DNA from: Listeria grayi DSM 20601
GTDB lineage: Bacteria > Bacillota > Bacilli > Lactobacillales > Listeriaceae
Direction: 5' to 3'
DNA: 64,000 nucleotides
Assembly: GCF_000148995.1 (NCBI RefSeq)
Contig: NZ_GL538352.1
Span: 620,001 to 684,000, forward strand
The translations under genes were made by a program, and so were the position numbers. The notes beneath the pieces were generated by a model. That model was given only the letters and a program-made list of their open reading frames with translations, did no database searches and was not told the origin of the DNA. Shown here one piece after another: positions 25,803 through 34,973 of the stretch. How positions within the stretch are numbered: the first letter of the stretch is position 1; each line of letters opens with the position of its first letter.

Positions 25803-26888
25803 ATGGGTAATGACAGATTAGAAGAATTACGCGCAGAAGTAGATCGATTAAATATCGAACTGCTAGAAAACATCAATAAAAGAGGCAATCTAGTCCAAGA
25901 AATTGGTAAAATAAAAGGTGTCCAAGGATCGCTCCGCTTTGATCCGCTACGTGAGCGAGAAATGCTGAACCACATCGTGGAAGCGAATAAAGGACCGTTT
26001 GAAGATGCAACGATCCAAAACATTTTTAAAGAGATCTTCAAAGCAGGTTTGGAATTGCAAGAGGAAGATCATTCCAAAGCGTTACTTGTTTCTCGTAAAA
26101 ATAAAAAAGAGGATACGATCGTTGATGTCAATGGCCTAAAAGTCGGTAATGGCGAACCTGTTTTTGTTTTCGGACCATGTTCGGTAGAATCTTATGAACA
26201 AGTAGCAGCTGTAGCGGCTTCCATCAAAGGGAAGGGCTTGAACCTTATCCGCGGTGGTGCATTCAAACCGCGTACTAGCCCATATGACTTCCAGGGTCTT
26301 GGCTTAGAAGGTCTGAAGATCTTGAAACGTATTTCGGACGAATTTGGCTTGAGTGTTATCAGCGAGATCGTAACACCAGCTGATATCGAAACAGCACTTG
26401 ACTATGTCGATGTGATCCAGATCGGTGCTCGTAACATGCAGAACTTTGAATTACTAAAAGAAGCTGGGCGTGTGAATAAACCGATTCTTTTGAAACGCGG
26501 TCTTTCAGCAACGATCGAAGAATTCATTGGTGCAGCCGAATACATCATGTCGCAAGGGAACGGAAACATCATTCTTTGCGAACGCGGTATCCGCACTTAC
26601 GAAAAAGCGACCCGGAACACACTGGATATTTCTGCTGTTCCAATCTTGAAAAAAGAAACCCATTTACCAGTTATGGTTGATGTGACCCACTCCACTGGAC
26701 GTAAAGATCTACTATTGCCATGTGCGAAAGCTGCCTTAGCGATCGAAGCGGACGGCGTAATGGCGGAAGTACATCCAGATCCAGCAGTAGCACTGTCTGA
26801 TGCTGCCCAACAAATGAATATTCCAGAATTCGATGCTTTCTGGGAGAATATTATGAATTCACGAGTTGCCCCGCAAGTAGTTCGTTAA
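25803..26888 (+). CDS. aroA: chorismate mutase / DAHP synthase (bifunctional)
   Basis: 361 residues: an AroQ-type chorismate mutase domain (residues 1 to about 85, [20 protein letters not shown]) fused to a KdsA-like type I-beta DAHP synthase (about 105-361; [72 protein letters not shown]). It makes the first intermediate of the shikimate pathway; the mutase domain serves for feedback by chorismate/prephenate in Bacillus. In Bacillus and Listeria the gene is named aroA. Usually it is directly followed by ccpA; here a broken gene lies in between. Confidence 0.95.
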   Translation: MGNDRLEELRAEVDRLNIELLENINKRGNLVQEIGKIKGVQGSLRFDPLREREMLNHIVEANKGPFEDATIQNIFKEIFKAGLELQEEDHSKALLVSRKNKKEDTIVDVNGLKVGNGEPVFVFGPCSVESYEQVAAVAASIKGKGLNLIRGGAFKPRTSPYDFQGLGLEGLKILKRISDEFGLSVISEIVTPADIETALDYVDVIQIGARNMQNFELLKEAGRVNKPILLKRGLSATIEEFIGAAEYIMSQGNGNIILCERGIRTYEKATRNTLDISAVPILKKETHLPVMVDVTHSTGRKDLLLPCAKAALAIEADGVMAEVHPDPAVALSDAAQQMNIPEFDAFWENIMNSRVAPQVVR

Positions 26889-26901
26889 TCGAATAAGGAT
26901 C

Positions 26902-26943
26902 AAACTGTGATTCCTGTAGCGATACTAGGATCACAGTTTTTTT
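26902..26943 (+). terminator. terminator after aroA
   Basis: Stem AAACTGTGATTCCT/AGGATCACAGTTT with one bulged T, followed by seven Ts. Confidence 0.9.
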
Positions 26944-26961
26944 ATGGAAAGGAGGTTCCAG

Positions 26962-28064
26962 ATGAAGTATTTGAAAAGACAACCAAAAGTCTTTTATTTC
27001 AAGCAAGATACTATTTCCAACGATAAAAAATGGATTGTCCAAGTCAAGCATGGGTCACATATAATAAGACAAGACAGGCACGCCATTTCGGTTAATGGAC
27101 AGCCTCTGGTCAAAAATGAAGCTAATAGCGATAGTAGCCCAACTTGCGAAAAAATGCTCGCCTTGGGAAACATGGACAGAAAGGAAGTGCACATCGCTGA
27201 AACAGCGCTTTATCGTCAAGTAATGAATGAGGAATATTCCACTTATGGGGCACTTTTGCATGCTTGCGAGCCGCTCTTCAAGCTGTTTAAAAGTGGGTAT
27301 TACCAAGTGGAGGTAAAGCATTTGGTCCCAACAGACGGTGCTGGAAATTGGTTTCAGGAGTTGCCGACAGATTCCCAGAATTTCCCGGCTTCTGTCGATC
27401 TTTTTTACCGACAAGAAGGAAACGAACCCTTTGCTTATGAGTCGGAGCCAGCTTTTTTGGTGCCTACACAATCAAAAGATAGCCTTGAGCCTCAGACTAT
27501 CTTAGAGTATAAGGAAAAATCATTTATGGGGCGGGGTTTTGCTACACATTTTGTTGGGTTTTACGCCTGCTTATTGGATGGACATCATAAAGCAACAGCA
27601 GCTTTTCAAAAACGTGAATGGCTAGAATGCGTGGTTGTGTCAACAATCAGAGAGGTAAATAAAAAAAGACTCCAACCAATAAATCTGGATGAGCTTATCT
27701 CTGTTCCAAAAGCAATGCCGCAACTGCATGATTTACCAACGCTACAAGAATATTACCATTTGATGGATTTTAGTAAAAAACATACGGAAAAGATTTGTGT
27801 TTCAACAGATTTTGCGCAACTAGATGAAAATGAAATCACGCATTTGATTGATTTTACTTATTTCACTGCTCCGGCAGAATATCTGGAACTTTATCCAGTA
27901 CTTGCTATTGATCCTTATCGTATTCATTTGATCACTATCTTTCGAAATTGCTCAATATGCAAAAACACGAAGAAGAACGAGAAGCGATTCTGTTAGATTA
28001 TCTCATCCAAGATGACGGGGAAAATCCAAAGCTTACGAAAAAGTGTGTGCATTATTTTCGCTAA
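26962..28064 (+). pseudogene. ParB-like (Srx-fold) protein gene, frameshifted near its 3' end
   Basis: An ATG at 26962 behind AAGGAGG opens a frame that reads normally for about 320 residues, then ends at 27996 with an atypical tail (SICKNTKKNEKRFC). In the +1-shifted frame, coding-like sequence continues from HFDHYLSKLLNMQKHEEERE and goes on to TKKCVHYFR, stopping at 28064. One missing T in the TTT at 27927-27929 would join the frames. The motif LLDGHHKATAAF resembles the ParB/sulfiredoxin-fold nucleotide-binding 'DGHHR' pattern; beyond that I do not recognise it. It lies between aroA and ccpA, an unusual insertion. It may be a true pseudogene, a functional truncated protein, or a sequencing error. 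Confidence 0.65.
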
Positions 28065-28164
28065 ACGATAGCACATAAAAAGTTTCAATCACTTTATTAG
28101 AACGATGTAGTCTAAATCATGCTAAAATACTATGAAAATTAATGAAAATAAAAAGTGAAATAAA

Positions 28165-28193
28165 TTGCATAAGCTTTAAAACTATCGTATTAT
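28165..28193 (+). promoter_or_regulatory. ccpA promoter
   Basis: TTGCAT (28165-28170), 17 bp spacer, TATTAT (28188-28193), about 70 bases before the ccpA start. Confidence 0.55.
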
Positions 28194-28262
28194 ATAGTGA
28201 GAGCAATATTGTTTGCGTTTTCAAAACGGAGATAAATTTTAGGTAATGGAGAGTGAATAGAG

Positions 28263-29270
28263 ATGAATGTGACCATTTATGATGTAGCTCGTGAAGCTAA
28301 CGTATCAATGGCAACTGTTTCTCGAGTGGTCAACGGGAATCCGAATGTAAAGCCTGTGACCAGAAAAAAAGTATTAGACGTGATCAATAAACTTGGGTAT
28401 CGCCCGAATGCAGTAGCACGTGGACTTGCTAGTAAGAGAACCACGACGGTCGGTGTTATCATCCCAGATATTTCAAATGTATTTTATGCAGAATTAGCTC
28501 GCGGGATCGAAGACATTGCGACGATGTATAAATATAATATTATTTTAAGTAATTCGGATGAAAACGAGATGAAAGAACTTCAAGTTCTGAACACATTGCT
28601 AGGGAAACAAGTGGACGGGATCATTTATATGGGTGAACGTATTTCCGAACAGCTACAAGAAGAATTCGACCGTTCTCCAGCGCCAGTCGTACTTGCTGGT
28701 TCAGTGGATCAAGCAAATAAACTTGCTTCGGTAAATATCGATTATCGGGAAGCAACAAAAGCTGCTGTAAAACGCTTTATTGAAAACGGTCACGACAAGA
28801 TCGCCTTTGTGATCGGTTCTTTAAACGAGCCTGTCAATCGTGATCTGAAACTGGGCGGTTATAAAGATGCATTAGAAGAAGCTGGCATTGCCTACGACGA
28901 AACTTATGTATTAGAAGCGGACTATAATTATGCAGCGGGTGTCAAAGCTTGGGAAGAACTAAGCAACCTTGCGCATACACCAAACGCTGTAATTGCAGCT
29001 GATGACGAACTAGGTGTAGGTATCTTGAATGCCGCTCTTGACGCTGGTGTCAGTGTTCCTGATGACCTTGAGATCATCACTAGCAACAATACGAAATTAA
29101 CATTGATGACAAGACCTCAATTATCGACAGTCGTACAACCATTATATGACATCGGTGCGGTAGCAATGCGTCTGCTTACGAAATTGATGTCCAGTGACGA
29201 AGTAGATGAAAAAGCAGTGATCCTGCCGCACAGCGAAAAGTTCCGCGGCACAACAAAAAACAAATCTTGA
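28263..29270 (+). CDS. ccpA: catabolite control protein A
   Basis: A 335-residue LacI-family regulator. The N-terminal HTH and hinge ([84 protein letters not shown]) is essentially the CcpA signature, followed by the periplasmic-binding-like core. With HPr-Ser-P it binds cre sites to control carbon use. GGAGAG precedes the ATG. Monocistronic; the tyrS promoter -35 overlaps its stop codon. Confidence 0.97.
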   Translation: MNVTIYDVAREANVSMATVSRVVNGNPNVKPVTRKKVLDVINKLGYRPNAVARGLASKRTTTVGVIIPDISNVFYAELARGIEDIATMYKYNIILSNSDENEMKELQVLNTLLGKQVDGIIYMGERISEQLQEEFDRSPAPVVLAGSVDQANKLASVNIDYREATKAAVKRFIENGHDKIAFVIGSLNEPVNRDLKLGGYKDALEEAGIAYDETYVLEADYNYAAGVKAWEELSNLAHTPNAVIAADDELGVGILNAALDAGVSVPDDLEIITSNNTKLTLMTRPQLSTVVQPLYDIGAVAMRLLTKLMSSDEVDEKAVILPHSEKFRGTTKNKS

Positions 29271-29296
29271 CAGTCATAAATAGGATATGATATATT
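29267..29296 (+). promoter_or_regulatory. tyrS T-box promoter
   Basis: TTGACA (29267-29272) overlaps the ccpA TGA stop; an 18 bp spacer leads to TATATT (29291-29296). Transcription would begin near 29303, just before the T-box leader. Confidence 0.65.
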
Positions 29297-29302
29297 TATG
29301 AA

Positions 29303-29547
29303 AATTTCATAATGCAAAGCAATGAACGGACGAAGTAGTCGCTTTTCCCTATTTCAGAGAGCTGGTGGTCGGTGTGAACCAGTATAAAAAAGCAGATGAA
29401 TTACATCCGGGAGCATATTCACGCAGGAAATGGCGTGAACGGTGAAAAATCGTTATCTTATCAAGTGGGAAACTTCGAGCCAAGTTTCCAACAAGGGTGG
29501 TACCGCGTATCCAACGTCCCTTCGTCATTGACGAGGGGACGTTTTTT
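29303..29547 (+). promoter_or_regulatory. tyrosine T-box riboswitch
   Basis: A T-box leader that senses uncharged tRNA-Tyr. Stem I begins with AGAGAGCTGGTGGTCGGTG and the conserved GTGAACCAGTA; a TAC at 29402-29404 (in GAATTACATCC) is the likely tyrosine specifier codon. The T-box sequence AAGGGTGGTACCGCG is at 29493-29507 and an intrinsic terminator at 29513-29547 (stem AACGTCCCTTCGTC/GACGAGGGGACGTT, then six Ts). Charged tRNA leads to termination; uncharged tRNA stabilises the antiterminator and allows tyrS expression. Confidence 0.93.
29513..29547 (+). terminator. T-box terminator
   Basis: 14-pair stem with one G-T pair, loop ATT, then TTTTTT. It is the regulated terminator of the tyrS leader. 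Confidence 0.9.
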
Positions 29548-29552
29548 ATTGC

Positions 29553-29618
29553 AACTGTTCCGCCGAGAGGCGGTTACAGTTGCAATACAAGATCGAGCAA
29601 AGCGAGAGGTTGATCCAT
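29553..29618 (+). repeat. tandem hairpin repeat, copy 1
   Basis: A 66-bp unit repeated identically at 29623-29688 with a 70-bp period. It folds as AACTGT/ACAGTT, a small internal loop, CCGCC/GGCGG and a GAGA (GNRA-type) tetraloop. A second short pairing GATCGA/TTGATC follows in the same unit, and CGAGAGG occurs twice per unit. It lies between the T-box terminator and tyrS, so it is only transcribed on read-through. Confidence 0.9.
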
Positions 29619-29622
29619 GAAG

Positions 29623-29688
29623 AACTGTTCCGCCGAGAGGCGGTTACAGTTGCAATACAAGATCGAGCAAAGCGAGAGGTTGATCCAT
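29623..29688 (+). repeat. tandem hairpin repeat, copy 2
   Basis: Identical over 66 bp to 29553-29618. The period of 70 is not a multiple of three, so the repeat is not maintained as a protein repeat. It ends about 57 bases before the tyrS start codon. Confidence 0.9.
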
Positions 29689-29744
29689 CAAAAGATAAGT
29701 CCACTTCATTGCATTTCAAAACACACCAACCAAGGAGGAAAAAA

Positions 29745-31001
29745 ATGAATATCATTGAAGAACTAAAATGGCGCGGAGCCGTTTACCAACAAACAGACGA
29801 GGAAGGCTTGAAGGAATTAGTAGAAAAAGAATCGATCGCGCTATATTGCGGAATCGATCCTTCCGGTGATTCTATGCATATTGGTCACTTGATTCCGTTT
29901 ATGATCTTGCGCCGCTTCCAAAAAGCCGGACATACACCGATCGTGTTAGTCGGCGGGGCAACGGGGACTATTGGGGATCCAAGCGGTAAAAAAGAAGAGC
30001 GTCAATTGCAAAGCATTGAACAGATTCAAAAAAACGTGGAAGGTCTGCGTAGTCAGCTGGGTCAAATTTTTGAGTTTGAAGGTGCGCATGCGGCGAAAAT
30101 GGTCAACAATTATGATTGGACCAAAGAATTATCGATTCTAGACTTTTTAAGAGATTTTGGGAAAGAATTCAACGTGAATATCATGCTTTCTAAAGATGTT
30201 GTTGCTTCCAGACTCCAAAACGGAATCAGCTTTACGGAATTCAGCTACCAAATCTTACAAGCAATGGACTTTTTACATTTATACCAACACGAAGACTGTC
30301 GTCTGCAGATCGGTGGAAGCGACCAGTGGGGCAATATCACAGCCGGACTCGACCTGATCCGTAAAAAAGAAGGCGACAAAGCGAAAGCGTTCGGCTTAAC
30401 GATCCCGTTATTAACAAAAGCAGATGGTACAAAATTTGGGAAAACAGAAGGCGGTGCTATTTGGATCAACCGCGAAAAAACAACACCGTATGAGTTTTAC
30501 CAATTTTGGATCAACACGGACGACCGCGATGTCGTTAAATACTTAAAATACTTTACTTTCTTATCGCAAGAAGAAATTGCCGAGTTAGAACAAAAAATGA
30601 TAGAAGCACCGCATTTGCGAGAAGCACAAAAAAAATTGGCTGCAGAGATCACTACATTTGTTCATAGTGAAGAGGATCTGAACCAAGCTATCAAGATTTC
30701 AAACGCTTTATTCAGTGGGGATATCGCTTCGCTGACTGCGGAAGAAATTGAACAAGGCTTCAAAGATGTTCCGACCATCCAAGCTACCAAAGAAGATGCT
30801 AAATTAGTGGATTGGCTAGTAGAAAGCGGAATCGAACCTTCCAAACGCCAATCACGCGAAGATATCTCCAACGGTGCCATTTACTTGAATGGCGAACGTT
30901 GTCAAGACTTGGAAAAGGTTATCAGTAGTAGCGATCGCATTGAGGATAAATACTTGATCATCCGTAAAGGAAAGAAAAAATACTTTTTGATTCAATATTA
31001 A
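29745..31001 (+). CDS. tyrS: tyrosyl-tRNA synthetase
   Basis: 418 residues, class I synthetase. ATP signature HIGHL in DPSGDSMHIGHLIPF; KFGKT (KMSKS equivalent) in LTKADGTKFGKTEGGAIW; QIGGSDQWGNI for tyrosine binding; C-terminal S4-like RNA-binding domain. The frame is open further upstream through the second hairpin repeat, but AAGGAGG lies seven bases before the ATG at 29745 and homologues start here. Expression is controlled by the T-box upstream. No terminator separates it from the tetR gene 47 bases downstream. Confidence 0.97.
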   Translation: MNIIEELKWRGAVYQQTDEEGLKELVEKESIALYCGIDPSGDSMHIGHLIPFMILRRFQKAGHTPIVLVGGATGTIGDPSGKKEERQLQSIEQIQKNVEGLRSQLGQIFEFEGAHAAKMVNNYDWTKELSILDFLRDFGKEFNVNIMLSKDVVASRLQNGISFTEFSYQILQAMDFLHLYQHEDCRLQIGGSDQWGNITAGLDLIRKKEGDKAKAFGLTIPLLTKADGTKFGKTEGGAIWINREKTTPYEFYQFWINTDDRDVVKYLKYFTFLSQEEIAELEQKMIEAPHLREAQKKLAAEITTFVHSEEDLNQAIKISNALFSGDIASLTAEEIEQGFKDVPTIQATKEDAKLVDWLVESGIEPSKRQSREDISNGAIYLNGERCQDLEKVISSSDRIEDKYLIIRKGKKKYFLIQY

Positions 31002-31048
31002 TAAAGAGTGAATTTGCTGGGTGAGAAAAAGGCAGAGGAGGGAAGCAG

Positions 31049-31615
31049 ATGGATCGAAAAGCAGAATGGAAACTGACGCATGAAAAAATCTTAACAGTAG
31101 CGACGGATCTATTTATGAAAAATGGGTTTAAAGCAACGTCTACACGTGAGATCGCGAAGCAGTGTGGAATCACGCAGCCTAATTTATACCACCACTTTAA
31201 GAATAAAGTCACTATCTATCTAGCTGTTATTGAGACGTTGACGAGTTCGGTCAGTCAGACGTTACAAGAAATGGCGGCTGAAACAGGAACAGCGCAAGAG
31301 CTGCTGTCCCGCATGATCCACTTCTTACTTGCCACCCATCCAGCAAATTTAACAATGATGATTCATGATATCAACAATGAATTGGATGAAAAAGCAAAAA
31401 TGGATATGTTTACTTTATTTCAGCAAACGTATAGTCGTCCATTTCAGCTTATTTTTGAAAATGAGTCGCTTCGTTCTGGCGTCACGGCCGCACAAGCTGC
31501 TAGTCTTGTACTTACCAATATCAGTTATTTGCTCAATATGAAAGAATTACCGCAAGAAACGGTCAGCAAGCAAGTGGAACTGACAATCGATCTTCTACTT
31601 CATGGGATTATGTAA
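31049..31615 (+). CDS. TetR-family regulator of the HrtBA/carotenoid cassette
   Basis: A 188-residue TetR protein: N-terminal HTH (ILTVATDLFMKNGFKATSTREIAKQCGITQPNLYHHFKNKVTIYLAVIE) and a divergent ligand domain. GAGGAGGG lies seven bases before the ATG. It is followed by a terminator, then an inverted repeat (TTATCG-AA-CGATAA) just before the permease gene, its probable operator. HrtRBA operons of lactic acid bacteria likewise combine a TetR heme sensor with HrtBA, so heme sensing is a reasonable guess, though conserved heme ligands cannot be confirmed from the sequence alone. Confidence 0.85.
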   Translation: MDRKAEWKLTHEKILTVATDLFMKNGFKATSTREIAKQCGITQPNLYHHFKNKVTIYLAVIETLTSSVSQTLQEMAAETGTAQELLSRMIHFLLATHPANLTMMIHDINNELDEKAKMDMFTLFQQTYSRPFQLIFENESLRSGVTAAQAASLVLTNISYLLNMKELPQETVSKQVELTIDLLLHGIM

Positions 31616-31635
31616 AAACTTGTCAGGAGCCAAAG

Positions 31636-31667
31636 AAAAAACCAATTATACTAATTGGTTTTTTCTT
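31636..31667 (+). terminator. terminator after tetR
   Basis: Perfect 13-pair stem AAAAAACCAATTA/TAATTGGTTTTTT with loop TAC. Confidence 0.88.
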
Positions 31668-31678
31668 ATTTATTTGAT

Positions 31679-31692
31679 TTATCGAACGATAA
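31679..31692. promoter_or_regulatory. candidate operator before the HrtB-like gene
   Basis: Inverted repeat TTATCG-AA-CGATAA, 29 bases before the permease start and downstream of the tetR terminator. It is well placed for repression of the transporter-crtNM unit by the TetR protein. Confidence 0.5.
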
Positions 31693-31721
31693 GTGATAAA
31701 GTTTTAGCGAGGAGGGATAGT

Positions 31722-32789
31722 ATGTTTTTAGGGATCAATGAGATGCGCTATACAAAATTTAAATATCTACTGATCATAGCGGTGATCGGATTGATCGGCT
31801 GGCTGATTTTTACGATCAACGGTCTGGCAAATGGACTAGCGGAAGGAAATCGAATGGCAGTGGATCAATGGAAAATCGAGGGAGTCGTTCTTTCGAAGGA
31901 AGCCAATAAAAATTTGACAGGTTCCGCTTTGAAAGCAGGTATTGCAGATAAAGTTAACCATGCTAAAGCAGTAACACCTGTAAGCCAGACTTCTGCAGTT
32001 ATTCAAGGAACGGATGAAGCGCAATTAAATATCAATTTGTTGGGGATTGAAAAGAATGCTTTTATAACACCAAAACTAACAAAAGGAAAACTATTTCAGC
32101 ATAAGAAAGAAATCATTGTTTCTGATGGTGTCCTTAAAAAGGAATATCGGGTAGGAGACAAGGTGAAAGTAGGCGCTGATAAGGAAAAATGGAAGATCGT
32201 TGGCGCATTTGCGGACAGTTCACTGAATTTGGCACCGATAGCCTATAGTTCCATGACCTCTGTCCAAGGAATCAAATCTGCTGGACCAAATACGAATATG
32301 GTCAATGGATTATTGATCCGTGCAGCGGATATTTCTAAAGTGAAAGTCAAAGCCGCCAATACGGAATTATTGCCGACCAATACGTTTATTGAAAACTTAC
32401 CCGGCTATCAAGCTCAAAATCTGACGCTGCAAACGATGAATTATTTTCTGATCGTGATTGCCTCTTTTGTAATCGGTATTTTTATTTATATCATGACCTT
32501 GCAGAAGCAAGCGATTTTTGGGGTCTTGAAAGTACAGGGGATTCCAACCGCTTATCTAGCACGTTCGGTCGTGGCGCAAACATTTGTCCTTGCTATGATC
32601 GGTATTGTGATCGGCTTTATACTTACGGTCGGAATTTCACTTGTCATGCCAGATACACTGCCCTTTCGCTTAGATTATTTGAAATTGCTGAGTGATATGG
32701 GATTGATACTGCTTGTTTCTGTTGTTGGCAGTCTGGTATCGATTCGGACGATTGTGAAAATAAATCCTTTAGTAGCGATAGGAGGTTGA
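31722..32789 (+). CDS. HrtB-like FtsX-family ABC permease
   Basis: A 355-residue permease with the HrtB plan: an N-terminal helix (FKYLLIIAVIGLIGWLIFTINGLANGLAEGNRMAVDQW), a large extracytoplasmic domain with MacB-like DKVKVGADKEKWKIVGAFAD, and three C-terminal helices ending LVSIRTIVKINPLVAIGG. HrtB with HrtA protects Gram-positive bacteria from toxic heme. The start is ATG 31722 behind GAGGAGGG; earlier in-frame codons run through the terminator. The stop overlaps the ATPase ribosome binding site. Heme as substrate is inferred from family resemblance only. Confidence 0.8.
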   Translation: MFLGINEMRYTKFKYLLIIAVIGLIGWLIFTINGLANGLAEGNRMAVDQWKIEGVVLSKEANKNLTGSALKAGIADKVNHAKAVTPVSQTSAVIQGTDEAQLNINLLGIEKNAFITPKLTKGKLFQHKKEIIVSDGVLKKEYRVGDKVKVGADKEKWKIVGAFADSSLNLAPIAYSSMTSVQGIKSAGPNTNMVNGLLIRAADISKVKVKAANTELLPTNTFIENLPGYQAQNLTLQTMNYFLIVIASFVIGIFIYIMTLQKQAIFGVLKVQGIPTAYLARSVVAQTFVLAMIGIVIGFILTVGISLVMPDTLPFRLDYLKLLSDMGLILLVSVVGSLVSIRTIVKINPLVAIGG

Positions 32790-32794
32790 CAGAG

Positions 32795-33457
32795 ATGACA
32801 GCAATATTGACAATGCAAGATGTGACGAAATCATTTGGAACGGGTCATACGCAAGTGACCGCAGCCAAGCATATCAACTTTACAATGGAAGAAAATGAAT
32901 TGGTTGCAGTGATTGGACCGTCTGGTTCCGGGAAAAGCACTTTTTTGACATTGGCGGCAGGTTTGCAGATGCCTTCAGAAGGAGTGGTCCAAGTCGGTGA
33001 TCAGCCGCTCCACCAACTTTCAAAAAAAGAACTGGTTCAGCTGCGTTTCCATGAGATTGGCTTTATCCTACAAAACACAAATTTAGTTCCTTTTTTGACA
33101 GTGAAAAAGCAATTTGAACTAATTAATAAAATTAACAAAAATAAATCGACAAAATATGTGGAATTACTGGAATCTTTGGGTATAAAAGAGTTAATGGACA
33201 AATTCCCTCAAGAATTATCTGGTGGAGAACAACAGCGGGTCGCGATCGCGATCGCTTTGTACCACGATCCGCAAATTATTTTGGCAGATGAGCCGACAGC
33301 GAGTCTTGATTCCGAACGTGCTTTTGATGTTATGCGGATATTGGCAAAAGAATGTAAGCGAACACGCAAGGGGATCATTATGGTAACGCATGATGAACGT
33401 CTTTTAAGTTACTGTGACCGTGTAGTACGAATGAAAGATGGTGTGCTTACAAATTGA
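32795..33457 (+). CDS. HrtA-like ABC ATP-binding protein
   Basis: About 220 residues with Walker A GPSGSGKST, signature ELSGGEQQRVAIAIAL and Walker B IILADEPTASLDS, the MacB/LolD/HrtA group. ATG at 32795 is nine bases after GGAGG; a TTG at 32786 is in frame but less likely. It energises the adjacent permease and is followed 19 bases later by crtN, so transporter and carotenoid genes form one transcription unit. Confidence 0.88.
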   Translation: MTAILTMQDVTKSFGTGHTQVTAAKHINFTMEENELVAVIGPSGSGKSTFLTLAAGLQMPSEGVVQVGDQPLHQLSKKELVQLRFHEIGFILQNTNLVPFLTVKKQFELINKINKNKSTKYVELLESLGIKELMDKFPQELSGGEQQRVAIAIALYHDPQIILADEPTASLDSERAFDVMRILAKECKRTRKGIIMVTHDERLLSYCDRVVRMKDGVLTN

Positions 33458-33476
33458 TAAAATGAAGGAGCAGGAA

Positions 33477-34973
33477 ATGACGAAAGTGACAATTATCGGG
33501 GCTGGCGTGGCTGGTTTGTGTGCCGGGATCCGATTGCAGAAGCAAGGCTATCAAGTGACGATTTATGAAAAGAATGATAAACCGGGCGGGAAAATGAATC
33601 AAATCAAAAAGAATGGTTTTACTTTTGATCTGGGCCCAACGATCGTAATGATGCCGGATATCTACCGCGAAGTTTTTACAATGGCAGGGGAAGATCCGGA
33701 CTTATATTTAGACATGCAGCCTTTAAATCCGATGTATACCGTTTTCTTTGGGGAACAGTATGAGGAGAAATATGGCGTTTCCTCGGAACTGAGCGAGCTG
33801 ATGAAAATGTTGGAAGGAATCAGCGAAGAGGATGCGCAAGGCTTTCTGCAGTATCTGCAAAATATTTATAAACGTTATTTGACAGCGAAGAATCACTTTA
33901 TTCTAAAATCCTTCAATCGCTTTAGCGACTTTTATAATCCGAATACGATTCGTCAAGGACTCAAATTAAAAACTTTTGATACTGCGGAAAAGTCGATTGG
34001 GAAATACGTGAAAAATGAACGGATTCGCAATATGTTGAGTTTCCAAACGCTATACATCGGGATCTCTCCTTACCAAGGACCATCGATTTATACCATGATC
34101 CCGATGATCGAATTGCTATATGGCATTTGGTTTATCAAAGGTGGCATGTATACCTTAGTGGAAAGTCTAGTAGCTGTTTATCAGAAGTTAGGCGGCGAAC
34201 TCCATTGTGAGGCAAATGTCGAGGAAATCATCGTGGAAAATAAGGTTGCGAAAGGAATCCGCGTGAACGGTAGCGTTATTGCAAGCGATGTCGTGCTTAG
34301 TAATGCAGATTATCCTTACACAATGAAACATCTGCTCAACACAACGGCAGCTGAAAATCAAAAAAGACAAAAGCAGGTAGATAAGTATGAATATTCCTGT
34401 TCCTGTTTCGTTATTTATCTAGGGTTGTCGCATAAAGTCTCTACATTGAATGTACATAATTTTTTCTTTGCTGAAGACCTGAAAACAAATCTCGAAGCCA
34501 TTTTTGCAGGGGAGCGTGCCGAAGATCCATCTTTTTATGTTTACTTAGCTTCTATGTTAGACGCAGAATTAGCGCCAGAAGGAAAGGAAGGTATGTATGT
34601 TTTGGTGCCGGTCCCTTCGCTAGATAAACAAGACTGGACGGAAGCAGATACGAAGTTTTATCGAGATAAAGTCATGACCGCGCTTAAAAAGGTAGACGGC
34701 TTTGCTACTATCGAAGCGGATATCGAGTTGGAGATGTACACGACACCGCTCGACTTTCGCGATAAATTCCATGCTTATAATGGCGCTTGCTTCGGTTTGA
34801 AGCCAACGCTTAAACAAAGCAATCATTTGCGACCGCAAAGCAAGGATAAACACATCAAAAACCTCTATCACGCTGGCAGTAGTACGCATCCAGGTGCCGG
34901 AGTGCCAATCGTGATGACATCAGCGAAATTAGCCGCAGAAGCCATAATCGCAGATGAAGGAGAGAGAAGATGA
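33477..34973 (+). CDS. crtN: 4,4'-diapophytoene desaturase
   Basis: 498 residues, an FAD-dependent carotenoid desaturase. Dinucleotide fold GxGxxG at residues 8-13 (VTIIGAGVAGLCAGIRLQKQGYQVTIYEKNDKPGGK), substrate-region FTFDLGPTIVMMPDIYREVF, and the C-terminal carotenoid oxidoreductase signature HAGSSTHPGAGVPIVMTSAK. The length and neighbouring crtM fit the C30 pathway of Staphylococcus, giving yellow 4,4'-diaponeurosporene. AAGGAGC precedes the ATG at 33477. It overlaps crtM by four bases (ATGA). A C40 phytoene desaturase is the alternative but the pairing with a short CrtM makes C30 more likely. Confidence 0.92.
   Translation: MTKVTIIGAGVAGLCAGIRLQKQGYQVTIYEKNDKPGGKMNQIKKNGFTFDLGPTIVMMPDIYREVFTMAGEDPDLYLDMQPLNPMYTVFFGEQYEEKYGVSSELSELMKMLEGISEEDAQGFLQYLQNIYKRYLTAKNHFILKSFNRFSDFYNPNTIRQGLKLKTFDTAEKSIGKYVKNERIRNMLSFQTLYIGISPYQGPSIYTMIPMIELLYGIWFIKGGMYTLVESLVAVYQKLGGELHCEANVEEIIVENKVAKGIRVNGSVIASDVVLSNADYPYTMKHLLNTTAAENQKRQKQVDKYEYSCSCFVIYLGLSHKVSTLNVHNFFFAEDLKTNLEAIFAGERAEDPSFYVYLASMLDAELAPEGKEGMYVLVPVPSLDKQDWTEADTKFYRDKVMTALKKVDGFATIEADIELEMYTTPLDFRDKFHAYNGACFGLKPTLKQSNHLRPQSKDKHIKNLYHAGSSTHPGAGVPIVMTSAKLAAEAIIADEGERR

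Noticed and set aside
27055-27471. Minus-strand open frame of 138 codons in the ParB-like gene
   Set aside because: No ribosome binding site, and the sense frame shows a strong AAGGAGG and coherent protein sequence.
29396-29620. Open frame of 74 codons across the T-box and first repeat
   Set aside because: It starts inside Stem I and reads through the T-box and terminator, which are structured RNA; no ribosome binding site.
29553-29688. CRISPR-like or REP-type array
   Set aside because: Only two tandem copies, no unique spacers between them, and no cas or transposase genes in the window, so an array cannot be claimed.
29580-29744. N-terminal extension of TyrRS through the second hairpin repeat
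   Set aside because: The frame is open by chance; the strong ribosome binding site and conserved MNIIEELKWRG start place translation at 29745.
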